From: DATHGT01 sp035317605
Lineage (GTDB): Bacteria > Methylomirabilota > Methylomirabilia > Rokubacteriales > CSP1-6
DNA: 64,000 bases
NCBI GenBank assembly: GCA_035317605.1
Contig: DATHGT010000213.1
Span: 13,396-77,395, forward strand
Direction: 5' to 3'
How positions within the stretch are numbered: the first letter of the stretch is position 1; each line of letters opens with the position of its first letter. The translations under genes and the position numbers were made by a program. Of this stretch, positions 1 to 8,415 are shown piece after piece. The notes below the pieces were generated by a model. It made no database searches and had not been told where the DNA came from. It saw only the letters and a list, made by a program, of their open reading frames with translations.

Positions 1-659
1 ATGATGGCGTGGGCGGCGAAGGAGACGAAGATGAGGGTGAAATAGGGGCCGAAGACGCTGTAGCGCGAGGTGCCCCACAGGACCGGAATGAGGAGATTCG
101 TCATCACGATCCCGAATCCCCCCAGGAAGATGCCCAGACCCAGGTGCTGGAGCTGAACCCGGCGGACGCCGGCGGCGGTCCTCAGCACGCTCCACAGGGC
201 GCCGATGGCGAGCAGCAGGCACGCGACGAGATAGCCCCCCAGCACGAGGTGAACGGGGCCGTAGAGGAAGTTCGGCTTCCCCTCGCGAAAGGTGGCGCCG
301 GCCACCACCCAGGGAGACATGGACAGCACCACGAAGACGCCGCACACGATCGCCTCGAGCACGAGCGTCCGGCGCCGGGGTCCCGAGGGGCCCCGGAAGG
401 TCTGAAAGAGACAGATCAGGGTGAAGGGGATGGGGGTAACGAAGGCAAAGCCCAGCCGGCCGAAGGAAACGGTCGTCTGAAGGTCGGTCGCCGAGAGGGC
501 CACGGAGATGAAGCTGAGCCAGCCCGCGACGGCCAGCACCACGCACAGGAACAGGCGATTGGTGGCCGCCTTCGGGTCGCGGCTGATCACGAGGAGCCCG
601 AGACTGATGTTGGCGAGACACAGGACCAGCAGCCCGAACTGTTGCCAGCCCACGACCAT
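1..659 (-). CDS. 7TM sensor protein, N-terminal part (gene runs off the left edge)
   Basis: About 219 residues are visible, starting with an ATG at 659 that shares a base with the TGA of the upstream ketosynthase (TGATG), so the two are probably translationally coupled. The protein is almost entirely hydrophobic helices: MVVGWQQFGLLVL at the start, later YGPVHLVLGGYLV, and finally FGPYFTLIFVSFAAHAII at the window edge. This pattern matches the N-terminal 7TM region found on many membrane histidine kinases and diguanylate cyclases (histidine kinase N-terminal 7TM family). In that family the next segment reads like RHRLMDI and leads to a PAS, HisKA or GGDEF domain, which would lie outside the window. 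The output domain is therefore unknown; sensor kinase is the likeliest reading. Confidence 0.7.
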   Translation of the reverse strand, partial: MVVGWQQFGLLVLCLANISLGLLVISRDPKAATNRLFLCVVLAVAGWLSFISVALSATDLQTTVSFGRLGFAFVTPIPFTLICLFQTFRGPSGPRRRTLVLEAIVCGVFVVLSMSPWVVAGATFREGKPNFLYGPVHLVLGGYLVACLLLAIGALWSVLRTAAGVRRVQLQHLGLGIFLGGFGIVMTNLLIPVLWGTSRYSVFGPYFTLIFVSFAAHAI

Positions 660-1912
660 CAGCGGCGATCCCCTGCGTAGCGACGAATCAGCAGGGCCGC
701 GACACTGCCGCCGAAGCTGTGCCCGTTGATCAAAACGTTGCGGACGCGGGCGGCGCGCGACACGTTGGGCACGTAGTCGAGATCGCAGCTCGGATCGGGG
801 ACGTCCTGATTGATGGTGGGAGGAATCCGGTCGTGCTCGATCGACAGGCAGGCCGCCGCGGTTTGCAGGGCGCCCGCGGCCGAAAACGGCTGACCGATCA
901 TCGATTTGATCGACGAGATCGGGACCGAGTAGGCTCGCGGTCCCAGGGCCAGCTTGAAGGCATTGGAGTCGCAGATGTCGAAATCGCGAAGGGAGCTGCC
1001 GTGCGCGTTCACGTGGTCGACGTCCGACGGCGTCAGCTCGGCGCTGCTGATCGCCTGCGACAGCGCGTGCGCCATGACGGTACCGGTGAGATCGCCCTTG
1101 CGCATCCCGACGGCTTCGCTGGCCGACCCGTACCCGCACACCTCGGCGTAGATGTGGGCCCCTCGGGAGAGGGCGAACTCGAGCTCCTCGAGGACGAGCG
1201 TCGCGGCCCCCTCCCCGATCACCAGACCGTCTCTCAACAAGTCGTACGGCCGTGACGCTTCCTTCGGGGGACACTCACGCGTGCTGAGCGAGCCGAGCGC
1301 GCAGAACGTGGCGAAGGCCACCGGTGACAGGGGCGCCTCACAGGCCCCCGCCACCGCGACGCGGGCATCGCCCGACACGATCTGGGAATAGCCGAGGTAG
1401 AGGACGTCGAGGCCCGTGCAGCAATTGGAGGTCATCGACAGCGACCGTCCGGTGATGTTGAATTCGATCGACACGTAACTCGACGGGGTGTGGGGCGGAT
1501 ACTCGAGCGCGGACCACGGCGCCACTCCCGTGGGACCGTCCTCGAGCAGGCGCATGGCGGCGGACTCGAACACGTCACCGCCCCCGGAGCTCCCGTAGCA
1601 CACCGCGACCTTGGGCGACAGCGCGGGCGTGATGGTCAGGTGGGCGTCGTCCAGCGACAGCCGCGTCGCGGCCACCGCGAACTGAGAGAAGCGACCCATC
1701 TGCCGGGCTTTCTTGGCGGCGATGAAATCGGTCGGCTTGAAGTCGCGGACCTCCGCCGCGATCTTGCACGGATAGGGCGCCGGATCGAAGGCGGTGATGT
1801 GGTTCACGGCCGACTTGCCGGCCATCAGGTTTTCCCAGAAGGTCTTCTTCCCGATGCCGTTCGGCGCGACCACTCCGAGGCCGGTGATGACGACCCGACG
1901 ACGACGTCCCAA
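659..1912 (-). CDS. beta-ketoacyl-ACP synthase II (FabF/thiolase fold) with an altered active site
   Basis: The 417-aa product has the whole condensing-enzyme fold, beginning RRRVVITGLGVVAPNGIG. The nucleophile is Cys164 (SNCCTG), the first histidine is His304 (NAHGSS) and Lys336 is present in SIKSM. The second active-site histidine of FabF (GH in KSMTGH) is Gln341 here (SMIGQ). Numbering is one off from E. coli FabF. I place the start at the TTG at 1912 because a GGAGG (1918-1922 on the opposite strand) lies 5 nt upstream and the length then fits FabF; the frame stays open to a TTG at 1969. It would condense acyl-ACP with malonyl-ACP or an unusual donor. It is coupled to a 7TM sensor gene rather than to acpP or fabG, so a specialised role is likely. 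Confidence 0.85.
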   Translation of the reverse strand: MGRRRRVVITGLGVVAPNGIGKKTFWENLMAGKSAVNHITAFDPAPYPCKIAAEVRDFKPTDFIAAKKARQMGRFSQFAVAATRLSLDDAHLTITPALSPKVAVCYGSSGGGDVFESAAMRLLEDGPTGVAPWSALEYPPHTPSSYVSIEFNITGRSLSMTSNCCTGLDVLYLGYSQIVSGDARVAVAGACEAPLSPVAFATFCALGSLSTRECPPKEASRPYDLLRDGLVIGEGAATLVLEELEFALSRGAHIYAEVCGYGSASEAVGMRKGDLTGTVMAHALSQAISSAELTPSDVDHVNAHGSSLRDFDICDSNAFKLALGPRAYSVPISSIKSMIGQPFSAAGALQTAAACLSIEHDRIPPTINQDVPDPSCDLDYVPNVSRAARVRNVLINGHSFGGSVAALLIRRYAGDRR

Positions 1913-2318
1913 GCGGTCCTCCAACTTCCGTAGAACTGATCTCGATACCGTAGCACCGGACCCACGCAAAGCCCAACTGTTGTCGCCGATAGTGCTCAGC
2001 GAAATCGGCCTCCGTCCCGCGCCCGCGACCCTGGGAAACGCCCGTATTCACGGGAGGTTGGGGCGTTGACGAGGGTCCGGCCGCCCGCGCGGGGACGTCC
2101 GCGAACTCGGGCCGTCGGTCGCGAGCGGGGGCTCGAGGCAACGCTTGCCCCGCCGAGAACGCGGCTTTTTCCTCTTCTTTCAGGCCCTTCCAGGTAGAAT
2201 ACCGGCACCGAGTTTCTCGAAGGTTCAACTGGTTCCGACCGTGAGGATCGCCCATCACATGATGAGACGAGCTGACTGGTGGACCACCCACAGCGGGTCA
2301 TAGCGTTGCGGTGACCGA
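1913..2318. other. intergenic region between divergent genes
   Basis: About 400 bases between the minus-strand ketosynthase and the plus-strand kinase-like gene. It should carry divergent promoters. A TAGAAT at 2195-2200 could be a -10 box for the plus strand but no convincing -35 box sits 16-18 bases before it. The long open frame on the minus strand through this region looks like a GC-rich shadow. No RNA gene or clear operator was recognised. Confidence 0.4.
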
Positions 2319-4247
2319 ATGATGACCGTGCTCCTCGTCACCCCCGACGATGCCTTGCAGCGCCGATTCGAAGCGACGCTGGAGGACGTCTCGCTCTTCG
2401 TCGCCTCCACCGACGTCGAGGCCATCCGGCAGCTGCGGATGGTGGACATCGACATCGCCGTGCGTCCGGTCAACGGACGGGCGACGGCGTTTTCGGGATT
2501 TGCCGAGAGGGCCCGCAGCGCGTCGCCGCGCACGCTCCTGGTCGCCGTGGTGGTCGATCAGGACGAGGCCGAGGACGCGGACTTCGTCATCCGCCACGAC
2601 GTCCACGACCGCGAGCTCAAGGCCACCCTTCGACACCTCTTCGAACGGCGCAACCTCGCCCGCGAACTGGACCGGGTTCGTCTCCGCTCGCGCGACTCCG
2701 AGTCCGAACTCGCGAGGCCCGAGGAGCCGAGGGATTCGATGAAACTGGTGCGCGAGTTCACGCGCGTGTTCACGGCCGCCCTCGATCTGCCCCGGACCCT
2801 CGAGACCTTCACCGATGCGGTGGTCGAGCTGCTGCGTCCGGCGCGCCTGGCGCTTCTGCTGCCGGACGCCGAGGGGCGGGCGTTTCGGGTGCGGGTGCAT
2901 CGAGGCCTGACCCCGCAGATCGCCTCGTCGATCCGGCTCCCGGCCGATGGCGGTCTCTGCCATTGGCTGACCATGGAAGGGCGGCCGGCCCGCGTGAGCG
3001 ACCTCGACGATCCCCAGGTCGCGCGCGAAGTCGCCCTCCTGCAAGGGGCCATGGCGGTGCCGCTGATGGCCGCCGGCGAGCTGGTGGCGGTGCTGGTGGT
3101 CGGCCCGCCCGTCGTGCGCAGCGTCTACGCCAACCACGAAGTGGAAACGCTGTTCGACCTCGCGACGCACCTGGCGCCGACGCTGCACGCCATCAGCCTC
3201 CATCACCGGCTGCAGCGGGCCAGCGAGTTCAAGGAGCGCATCCTCGAGTCCATGTCGAGCGGCGTGGTGACGATCGGCGCCGACGAGCGCGTGATCACGC
3301 TCAATCGCCGCGGGGCCGAGATCCTCGAGCTGGATGCCAGCGCCGTCGTCGGCCAGGACCTGCGTGTCCTGCCGTCTCCGCTGGGCGACATGCTCTACGA
3401 GACGCTCACGTCCGGGCAGGCTCGGCCCCACGCCGAGATCCGCCTGGCCCGGCGCGGTCTCTGGCTGGAGGTCTCCACCTATCCGGTGCGCGGTGACGAC
3501 GCGGCGGGCGCCGTGCTCGTCTTCGAGGACCGCACCGCGCAGAAGGAGCTGGCGGCCCAGAAGCGGGAGGCCGAGCAGTTCGAGCTGCTCACCCGCGTGA
3601 TCGCGCGCGTGGCCGACGAGGTGAAGAACCCGCTGGTGTCGATCAACACGTTCATGGAATTGATCGGCGAACGGTTCGACGATCCCGAGTTCCGGCGCCA
3701 CTTCTCGGCGGTGGTGGGACGGGACGTGCGGCGGCTGGTGCAGGCCTTCGAGAAACTGACGGGGCTGGTGACCCAGGCCGAGCTGAACTTCAGCACCGTC
3801 GACCTGCACAGCGTCGTGGAGGAAGTGGTGGTGGGCGTACAAGCGGGCGAGGACGCCTCCCGCCCGGCCGTCGAGGTCAACGTCAGCGGCGATCCCGCTC
3901 CGGTTCGCGTCAAGGTGGACCCCGGCCAGTTGCGCAAGGCCCTCGCCTATCTCGTGTGGTACCTGGTCCACCATTCGCCCGAGCGTCCGGCCGTCTCGCT
4001 GTCGGTGAAGCGACAGACGGCCGACGGGGCCGACGACGTGCGGATCGTCATCGGGTCGCGCACCGCCGCGGTGCCCGTCTCCCAGGTCGATTGCCTCTTC
4101 GATCCCGTCCGGATGGTCCAGGAAAGCCTCATCGACATCGGTCCCGCGGTCAGCCAGCGCATCGTGGAGGCCCTCGGCGGCCGCCTGGAGGTGCGGCACG
4201 GCCAGCACGACGTGTCGTTCGTGCTGCGGCTGCCCCCCGCCCTATGA
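2319..4247 (+). CDS. degenerate sensor kinase: receiver-like, GAF, PAS and inactive kinase core
   Basis: A 642-aa soluble protein. Residues 1-110 resemble a receiver fold (VLLVTPDDALQRRF) but lack the acidic pocket and phospho-aspartate. Residues 145-295 look like a GAF domain and 305-410 like PAS (SGVVTIGADERVITLNRRGAEIL). The dimerisation helix aligns with HisKA, but the H-box reads ARVADEVKNPLVSI, with Asp433 where the phospho-accepting His belongs. The ATPase region keeps only faint N-box similarity (GQLRKALAYLVWYL) and lacks recognisable DxGxG and GxGLG boxes. It overlaps the next gene as ATGA, so it probably acts as a dimer partner or sensory adaptor of the hybrid kinase. Inactivity is inferred from motif loss. 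Confidence 0.8.
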   Translation: MMTVLLVTPDDALQRRFEATLEDVSLFVASTDVEAIRQLRMVDIDIAVRPVNGRATAFSGFAERARSASPRTLLVAVVVDQDEAEDADFVIRHDVHDRELKATLRHLFERRNLARELDRVRLRSRDSESELARPEEPRDSMKLVREFTRVFTAALDLPRTLETFTDAVVELLRPARLALLLPDAEGRAFRVRVHRGLTPQIASSIRLPADGGLCHWLTMEGRPARVSDLDDPQVAREVALLQGAMAVPLMAAGELVAVLVVGPPVVRSVYANHEVETLFDLATHLAPTLHAISLHHRLQRASEFKERILESMSSGVVTIGADERVITLNRRGAEILELDASAVVGQDLRVLPSPLGDMLYETLTSGQARPHAEIRLARRGLWLEVSTYPVRGDDAAGAVLVFEDRTAQKELAAQKREAEQFELLTRVIARVADEVKNPLVSINTFMELIGERFDDPEFRRHFSAVVGRDVRRLVQAFEKLTGLVTQAELNFSTVDLHSVVEEVVVGVQAGEDASRPAVEVNVSGDPAPVRVKVDPGQLRKALAYLVWYLVHHSPERPAVSLSVKRQTADGADDVRIVIGSRTAAVPVSQVDCLFDPVRMVQESLIDIGPAVSQRIVEALGGRLEVRHGQHDVSFVLRLPPAL

Positions 4248-6532
4248 CCGACGACCCGCGCGCCACCCGCTCCCGCATCCTCGTCGTCGACGACGACCTC
4301 GGCCCTCGCGAATCCCTTCGGATGCTGCTGAAGTCGGCCTACGACATCCGCACCGCGGCCAGCGGTCCGGCCGCCCTCGCCGAGCTACCGCGCTACCGCC
4401 CCGATCTGGTCATCCTCGACATCAAGATGCCGGGGATGAACGGGCTCGACGTCCTGCGCCGGCTGAAGGAGAGCGACGCCTCGGTGGAGGTCGTGATGAT
4501 CACCGCCTACGCGTCCCTGGAGACCGTCAAGCAGGCGCTGACCCACGGCGCGTTCGAGTACCTCATCAAGCCCTTCTCCCGCCAGGACCTCGAGGACGTC
4601 GTCCGCCGCGCGCTCCAGCGGCGCCAGCACGAGGTCGGCGCGCGCAGCGCGGTGTCCCGGCTGGTCGCCGAGATGCGCGCGCTGAGCGCCAAGACCGTCC
4701 AGCTCGAAGAGGCCGCCCGGCGCGAGGCCGCCGAGCAGTCGTTGCGGGTGACGCAGCTTTCGATCCTGCGGGAGATGTCGCGCGCGTTCGTCGGGCAGCT
4801 GGACGCGGCCACCCTCGCCGCCGCCGTCACCGAGCAGCTGCGCACCGCGCTCGGCTACGACCACGTGAGCATCAGCGCCGACGCTCCTCCGTCGGCTCCG
4901 CTGCCGGACCGGGTCGTGATGTTCGAAATTCGCGACGCGGAGGGCAGCCTCGGCACCCTGGTCGTCGACACCCGCGCCTCCGGGCGCGTCATCGACCCCC
5001 GGGAGAGCGAGCTGCTCGAGATGCTGTCCGAGTACCTCGCCATCGCGTTCCGCAACGCCCGTCTCTACGGGCAGATCGCGGACACCAAGCGCTCGCTCGA
5101 GCAGCTCATCGCCTCCGCGGGCGACGCCATCGTCTCGGTCGACGCCGCCACCGATCGCATCGAGGGCTGGAACCCGGCGGCCGAGCGCATCTTCGGGCTC
5201 AGCGGTGCCGAGGCGTCCGGGCGCTCCATCGGCGAGGTGCTGGAGGCGGGCAGCTACGAGGACGCCAAGCGGCGGCTCGATTCCGGCGGCTCGCTGTGGG
5301 CGTTCGAGACGACGGCGGTGTCAGGGCCGAGCGCGGGGGCGACCCTCGCGGTCACGCTGTCCACCAGCGGCGGCCGCCTCATCGCCATCCTCCGCGACAT
5401 CACCGCCCAGCGCCGCCACGAGCAGCAGCTCCACCAGTCGGAGAAGCTCGCCGCGCTCGGTCAGCTCGCGGGCGGGATCGCGCACGACTTCAACAACCTC
5501 CTCCAGGCGATCCTCGGCTACACCCAGCTGATGAAGCAGAGTCCGGGAAACGTGGAATACGTGACGCGCTCCCTGGGCGTGGTGGAGGCCGCCGCGATCG
5601 ACGGCGCCGAGACGGTGCGGCGCATCCAGCAGTTCGCGCGGCTGCGGCCGGAGGAGCAGTTCGTGCCGGTCGACGCCAACCGGATCGTGAACGATGCGGT
5701 CGCCATCACACGACCGCGCTGGGACGAGAATCACGCGCGGGGCCGCCATCCCCTGCACCTCTCGCTCGACCTCGGCGACGTGCCCACCATCAGCGGGCGG
5801 CCGGCCGCGCTCACCGAGGTGATGACCAACCTCATCCTCAACGCCATGGACGCGATGACGGAAGGCGGCACCCTCACCATCACGACCGAGCGCGGGGCCG
5901 ACGACGGCGCGATCATCCGCGTCCGCGACACCGGCATCGGCATGTCGGAGGCCGCGCAGCGCCGGATCTTCGAGCCGTTCTTCTCGACCAAGGGCGAGAG
6001 CGGATCGGGCCTCGGTCTCGCAATGGTCTACTCGATCGTCAAGCGGCACGGCGGCGAGATCACGGTGGAGAGCCGGCCCGGCGAGGGAGCGACGTTCACG
6101 CTCTCCTTCGCCGGCGCCGCCCCGGTGGCCCCCAAGGTGCCGACTCCCGAGCGGTCCGACGCCCGCCCCGTCGCCCGCGTCCTCCTCGTGGACGACGAGG
6201 TCAAGGTCCGCGAGGCCCTGGCCGAGCTGCTCACGCGCATGGGGCACACGGTCACGCCGGTTCCCGGCGGGCGGGCCGCGCTCGCGGAATTCCGGCCGGA
6301 CCGCTTCGACGTCGTCATCTGCAACCTCGGCATGGCCGGCATGAACGGCTGGGAGGCGGCCGAGCGTCTGCGCGCCGCGGATCCGAGCGTCACGATCATG
6401 TTCGTGACGGGTTGGGGTCTTCGCGAGGACGAGATGTCGCGCATGTACGACCTCGGGGTCAGCCGCTGCCTGTACAAGCCCGTCCTCCCCGACGAGCTCG
6501 ACGCCGCCGTCCGCGAAGCGGTCACCAGCTAA
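4244..6532 (+). CDS. hybrid sensor histidine kinase (REC-GAF-PAS-HisKA-HATPase-REC)
   Basis: A 762-aa cytoplasmic protein with no membrane segment. Order: receiver (residues 11-125, phospho-acceptor Asp59 in LVILDIKMPGMNG, Lys109), coiled linker, GAF (about 165-275), PAS (about 285-385), HisKA with His414 (GGIAHDFNNLLQ, the HDFNN subtype), HATPase with N-box NLILNAMDAM and boxes DTGIGM and SGSGLGLAM, then a second receiver (645-760). The second receiver keeps the DD pair and Lys but has Asn694 (VVICNLGMAGMNG) in place of the phosphorylated Asp. The N-terminal receiver may take phosphate from another kinase; the C-terminal one may lock or scaffold. The ATG lies in the stop codon of the degenerate kinase upstream. 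It ends tail to tail with the next gene, the stop codons overlapping at 6529-6532. Confidence 0.88.
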   Translation: MTDDPRATRSRILVVDDDLGPRESLRMLLKSAYDIRTAASGPAALAELPRYRPDLVILDIKMPGMNGLDVLRRLKESDASVEVVMITAYASLETVKQALTHGAFEYLIKPFSRQDLEDVVRRALQRRQHEVGARSAVSRLVAEMRALSAKTVQLEEAARREAAEQSLRVTQLSILREMSRAFVGQLDAATLAAAVTEQLRTALGYDHVSISADAPPSAPLPDRVVMFEIRDAEGSLGTLVVDTRASGRVIDPRESELLEMLSEYLAIAFRNARLYGQIADTKRSLEQLIASAGDAIVSVDAATDRIEGWNPAAERIFGLSGAEASGRSIGEVLEAGSYEDAKRRLDSGGSLWAFETTAVSGPSAGATLAVTLSTSGGRLIAILRDITAQRRHEQQLHQSEKLAALGQLAGGIAHDFNNLLQAILGYTQLMKQSPGNVEYVTRSLGVVEAAAIDGAETVRRIQQFARLRPEEQFVPVDANRIVNDAVAITRPRWDENHARGRHPLHLSLDLGDVPTISGRPAALTEVMTNLILNAMDAMTEGGTLTITTERGADDGAIIRVRDTGIGMSEAAQRRIFEPFFSTKGESGSGLGLAMVYSIVKRHGGEITVESRPGEGATFTLSFAGAAPVAPKVPTPERSDARPVARVLLVDDEVKVREALAELLTRMGHTVTPVPGGRAALAEFRPDRFDVVICNLGMAGMNGWEAAERLRAADPSVTIMFVTGWGLREDEMSRMYDLGVSRCLYKPVLPDELDAAVREAVTS

Positions 6533-8415
6533 CCCGGTAGTCGGTTCTCCGGTGGGGCGTCGTCGGGAATCACCGGCAGCACGATGCAGAACGTCGTCCC
6601 CACGCCCGGCGTGCTGGCGACGTCGACGGTGCCGCCGTGCTCTTCGACGATCTTGTGGGCGATGGCCAACCCAAGACCGGTCCCGCCCTCTTTGGTCGTG
6701 TAGAAGGGATTGAAGATCTGATCTCGTTCGCGGGCCGCGATACCAGGCCCGGTGTCCTCGATCTCGATCTGGACGCGACGGTGGTGGCCCAAGCGCCGCG
6801 GGCCTTCCGCCCAGGCGAGCCGCAGGATCAGACGTCCTCCCGGCGCCATGGCCTCCAGCGCGTTGGCCACCAGGTTGACGATCACGCGATAGAGCGCATT
6901 CTCGTCCCCCTGGATCGGAGGGATGTCGCGCGCGTATTCGCGGGTGACGCTCGTCCGCTTGGCCTCGATCTCGTTCCCGTACAGATCGAGGACGCCGTCG
7001 AGCAGGGCCGGGAGCTGAACCGTCGCAACATGCAGCCGCGGGGGACGTGCCAGCTCCATCAGTCGCTCGACGATCTCGTTGATCCGCTCCAGCTCGCGGG
7101 GGACGACCTTCTGGAACTTCTCGCGAAAGCCCTCGTCGGCGTACCGGCGCGACAGGTGCCGGCTGAAGGTCAGGATCGAGGTCAGCGGGTTCTTGATCTC
7201 GTGGCCGAGCGCGGCGGCCAGGGTGCCGAGCGCGGCCAGGCGGTCGGAGCGCTGGAGCCGGTCCTCCAGGGCGCGCACCGCGCTGAGGTCGCGGAAGACC
7301 CCGACCACGCCGAGGTCCTTGCCGTCGCTGCCCTTGAGGGGGGCCGTGCTCAGCTCGATGGGGATGGTCACGCCGTTGCGTCGGGTCAGGGTCAGCGCGA
7401 TGCCGGCGATGGGGCTGTGGCTGGTGAGGGTCTCCATCAACACGTCGGCGATCTCCCCGGTGCTGGCGAAAACCTCGGTGCAATAGCGGGTGACCGCTTC
7501 GCCCGCGAAGAATCCGGTCAGCAGCTCGGCGGCCGGATTCAGCATCACCACCCGGCCCTCGAGATCGATGGTGACGACGGCGGTAGTCAGCGAGCTGAGG
7601 ATGCTGTCCGTGTAGCTCTTGAGGTCCGCCAGCTCGCGGAATCGCCGCGACAGCTCGGTGTTGGCGTCCTCCAGGGCCGTGCGCTGGTGGAGGAGCTGCG
7701 CGGTCATGTGGTTGAACGCCTCGGCGAGCCGGCCGATCTCGTCGATGGTCGAGGGCTCGATGCGCTGCTCCAGCTCTCCGCGCGACACCGCGTCGGCTCC
7801 TTCGGCCAGCTGCCGCACCGGCCGCACGATGCGTCCGGCGACCACCGCCGCGACCAGGCCACCGACGGCCAGGATGAGCACGGTCAACGCGCTCAGCTCT
7901 CTCCGGGTCTGCCAGATCTCCGCTTCCATCCGCCGCTTCGACAACCCGACGCGCACGGTGCCCCACTTCTGGCGGTCGATCTGCACGGGCACCGCGAAGT
8001 CGTAGATCGCCTCGCGGTGCTCGCCGAACACCGTGGCCTGAGTGAGCGGCGCGGCGGCCGCGGCCGCCCTGCGGTCGACCGCCGACTCGAGCGGCTGGCT
8101 CACGAGCTCGGGATGCCGGCTGTGCGCGGCCACCCGACCCTCGGCGTCGAGAATGACCGCGTAGACGACGTCGGCGCCGGCGGCGACGCGGGTGGCGTTC
8201 TGCTCGAGCGCGGTGAAGTTGTAGAGCAGCAAGGGGCCGTACGACATGGTGGCCAGGCTCTGGGCGAGGCTCTCGCCTCGCCGCTCGACTTCTCCGATGA
8301 TCGCGGCCCGCTGGCGGTGCTCGACCATGGCCACCACCGCCGTCATGACCAGCACGATGACGAAGACCGTCCCCACCAGCAGCCGGGTGCGCAGCGATCG
8401 GAACGGGAAGGTCAT
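6529..8415 (-). CDS. membrane sensor histidine kinase (periplasmic sensor, HAMP, PAS)
   Basis: 628 aa. A first membrane helix (about 11-30), a periplasmic sensor region (31-172) resembling a single Cache-like domain, a second helix (about 174-195), HAMP (195-250), PAS (265-380), HisKA with His405 (LGHEIKNPLTSILTF) and HATPase with N-box (VANALEAMAPGG), DTGPGI and GGTGLGLAIAH. All catalytic boxes are intact. Its ATG overlaps the stop of the solute-binding protein gene (ATGA at 8412-8415), so both are probably made together. The likely partner is the sigma-54 response regulator at 10564-11982 on the same strand. The signal may be a ligand carried by the binding protein; this is inference from the operon. 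Confidence 0.88.
   Translation of the reverse strand: MTFPFRSLRTRLLVGTVFVIVLVMTAVVAMVEHRQRAAIIGEVERRGESLAQSLATMSYGPLLLYNFTALEQNATRVAAGADVVYAVILDAEGRVAAHSRHPELVSQPLESAVDRRAAAAAAPLTQATVFGEHREAIYDFAVPVQIDRQKWGTVRVGLSKRRMEAEIWQTRRELSALTVLILAVGGLVAAVVAGRIVRPVRQLAEGADAVSRGELEQRIEPSTIDEIGRLAEAFNHMTAQLLHQRTALEDANTELSRRFRELADLKSYTDSILSSLTTAVVTIDLEGRVVMLNPAAELLTGFFAGEAVTRYCTEVFASTGEIADVLMETLTSHSPIAGIALTLTRRNGVTIPIELSTAPLKGSDGKDLGVVGVFRDLSAVRALEDRLQRSDRLAALGTLAAALGHEIKNPLTSILTFSRHLSRRYADEGFREKFQKVVPRELERINEIVERLMELARPPRLHVATVQLPALLDGVLDLYGNEIEAKRTSVTREYARDIPPIQGDENALYRVIVNLVANALEAMAPGGRLILRLAWAEGPRRLGHHRRVQIEIEDTGPGIAARERDQIFNPFYTTKEGGTGLGLAIAHKIVEEHGGTVDVASTPGVGTTFCIVLPVIPDDAPPENRLPG

Noticed and set aside
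9..680. Long open plus-strand frame over the first 680 bases
   Set aside because: Its product is a low-complexity Glu/Gly/His/Arg-rich string; the minus strand gives a clean 7TM sensor protein.
2195..2200. TAGAAT as a promoter for the degenerate kinase gene
   Set aside because: No acceptable -35 box at 16-18 bases distance; kept only as a remark.
1996..2301. 101-codon minus-strand frame upstream of the ketosynthase
   Set aside because: Ser/Arg/Pro-rich, no motif, no ribosome-binding site.
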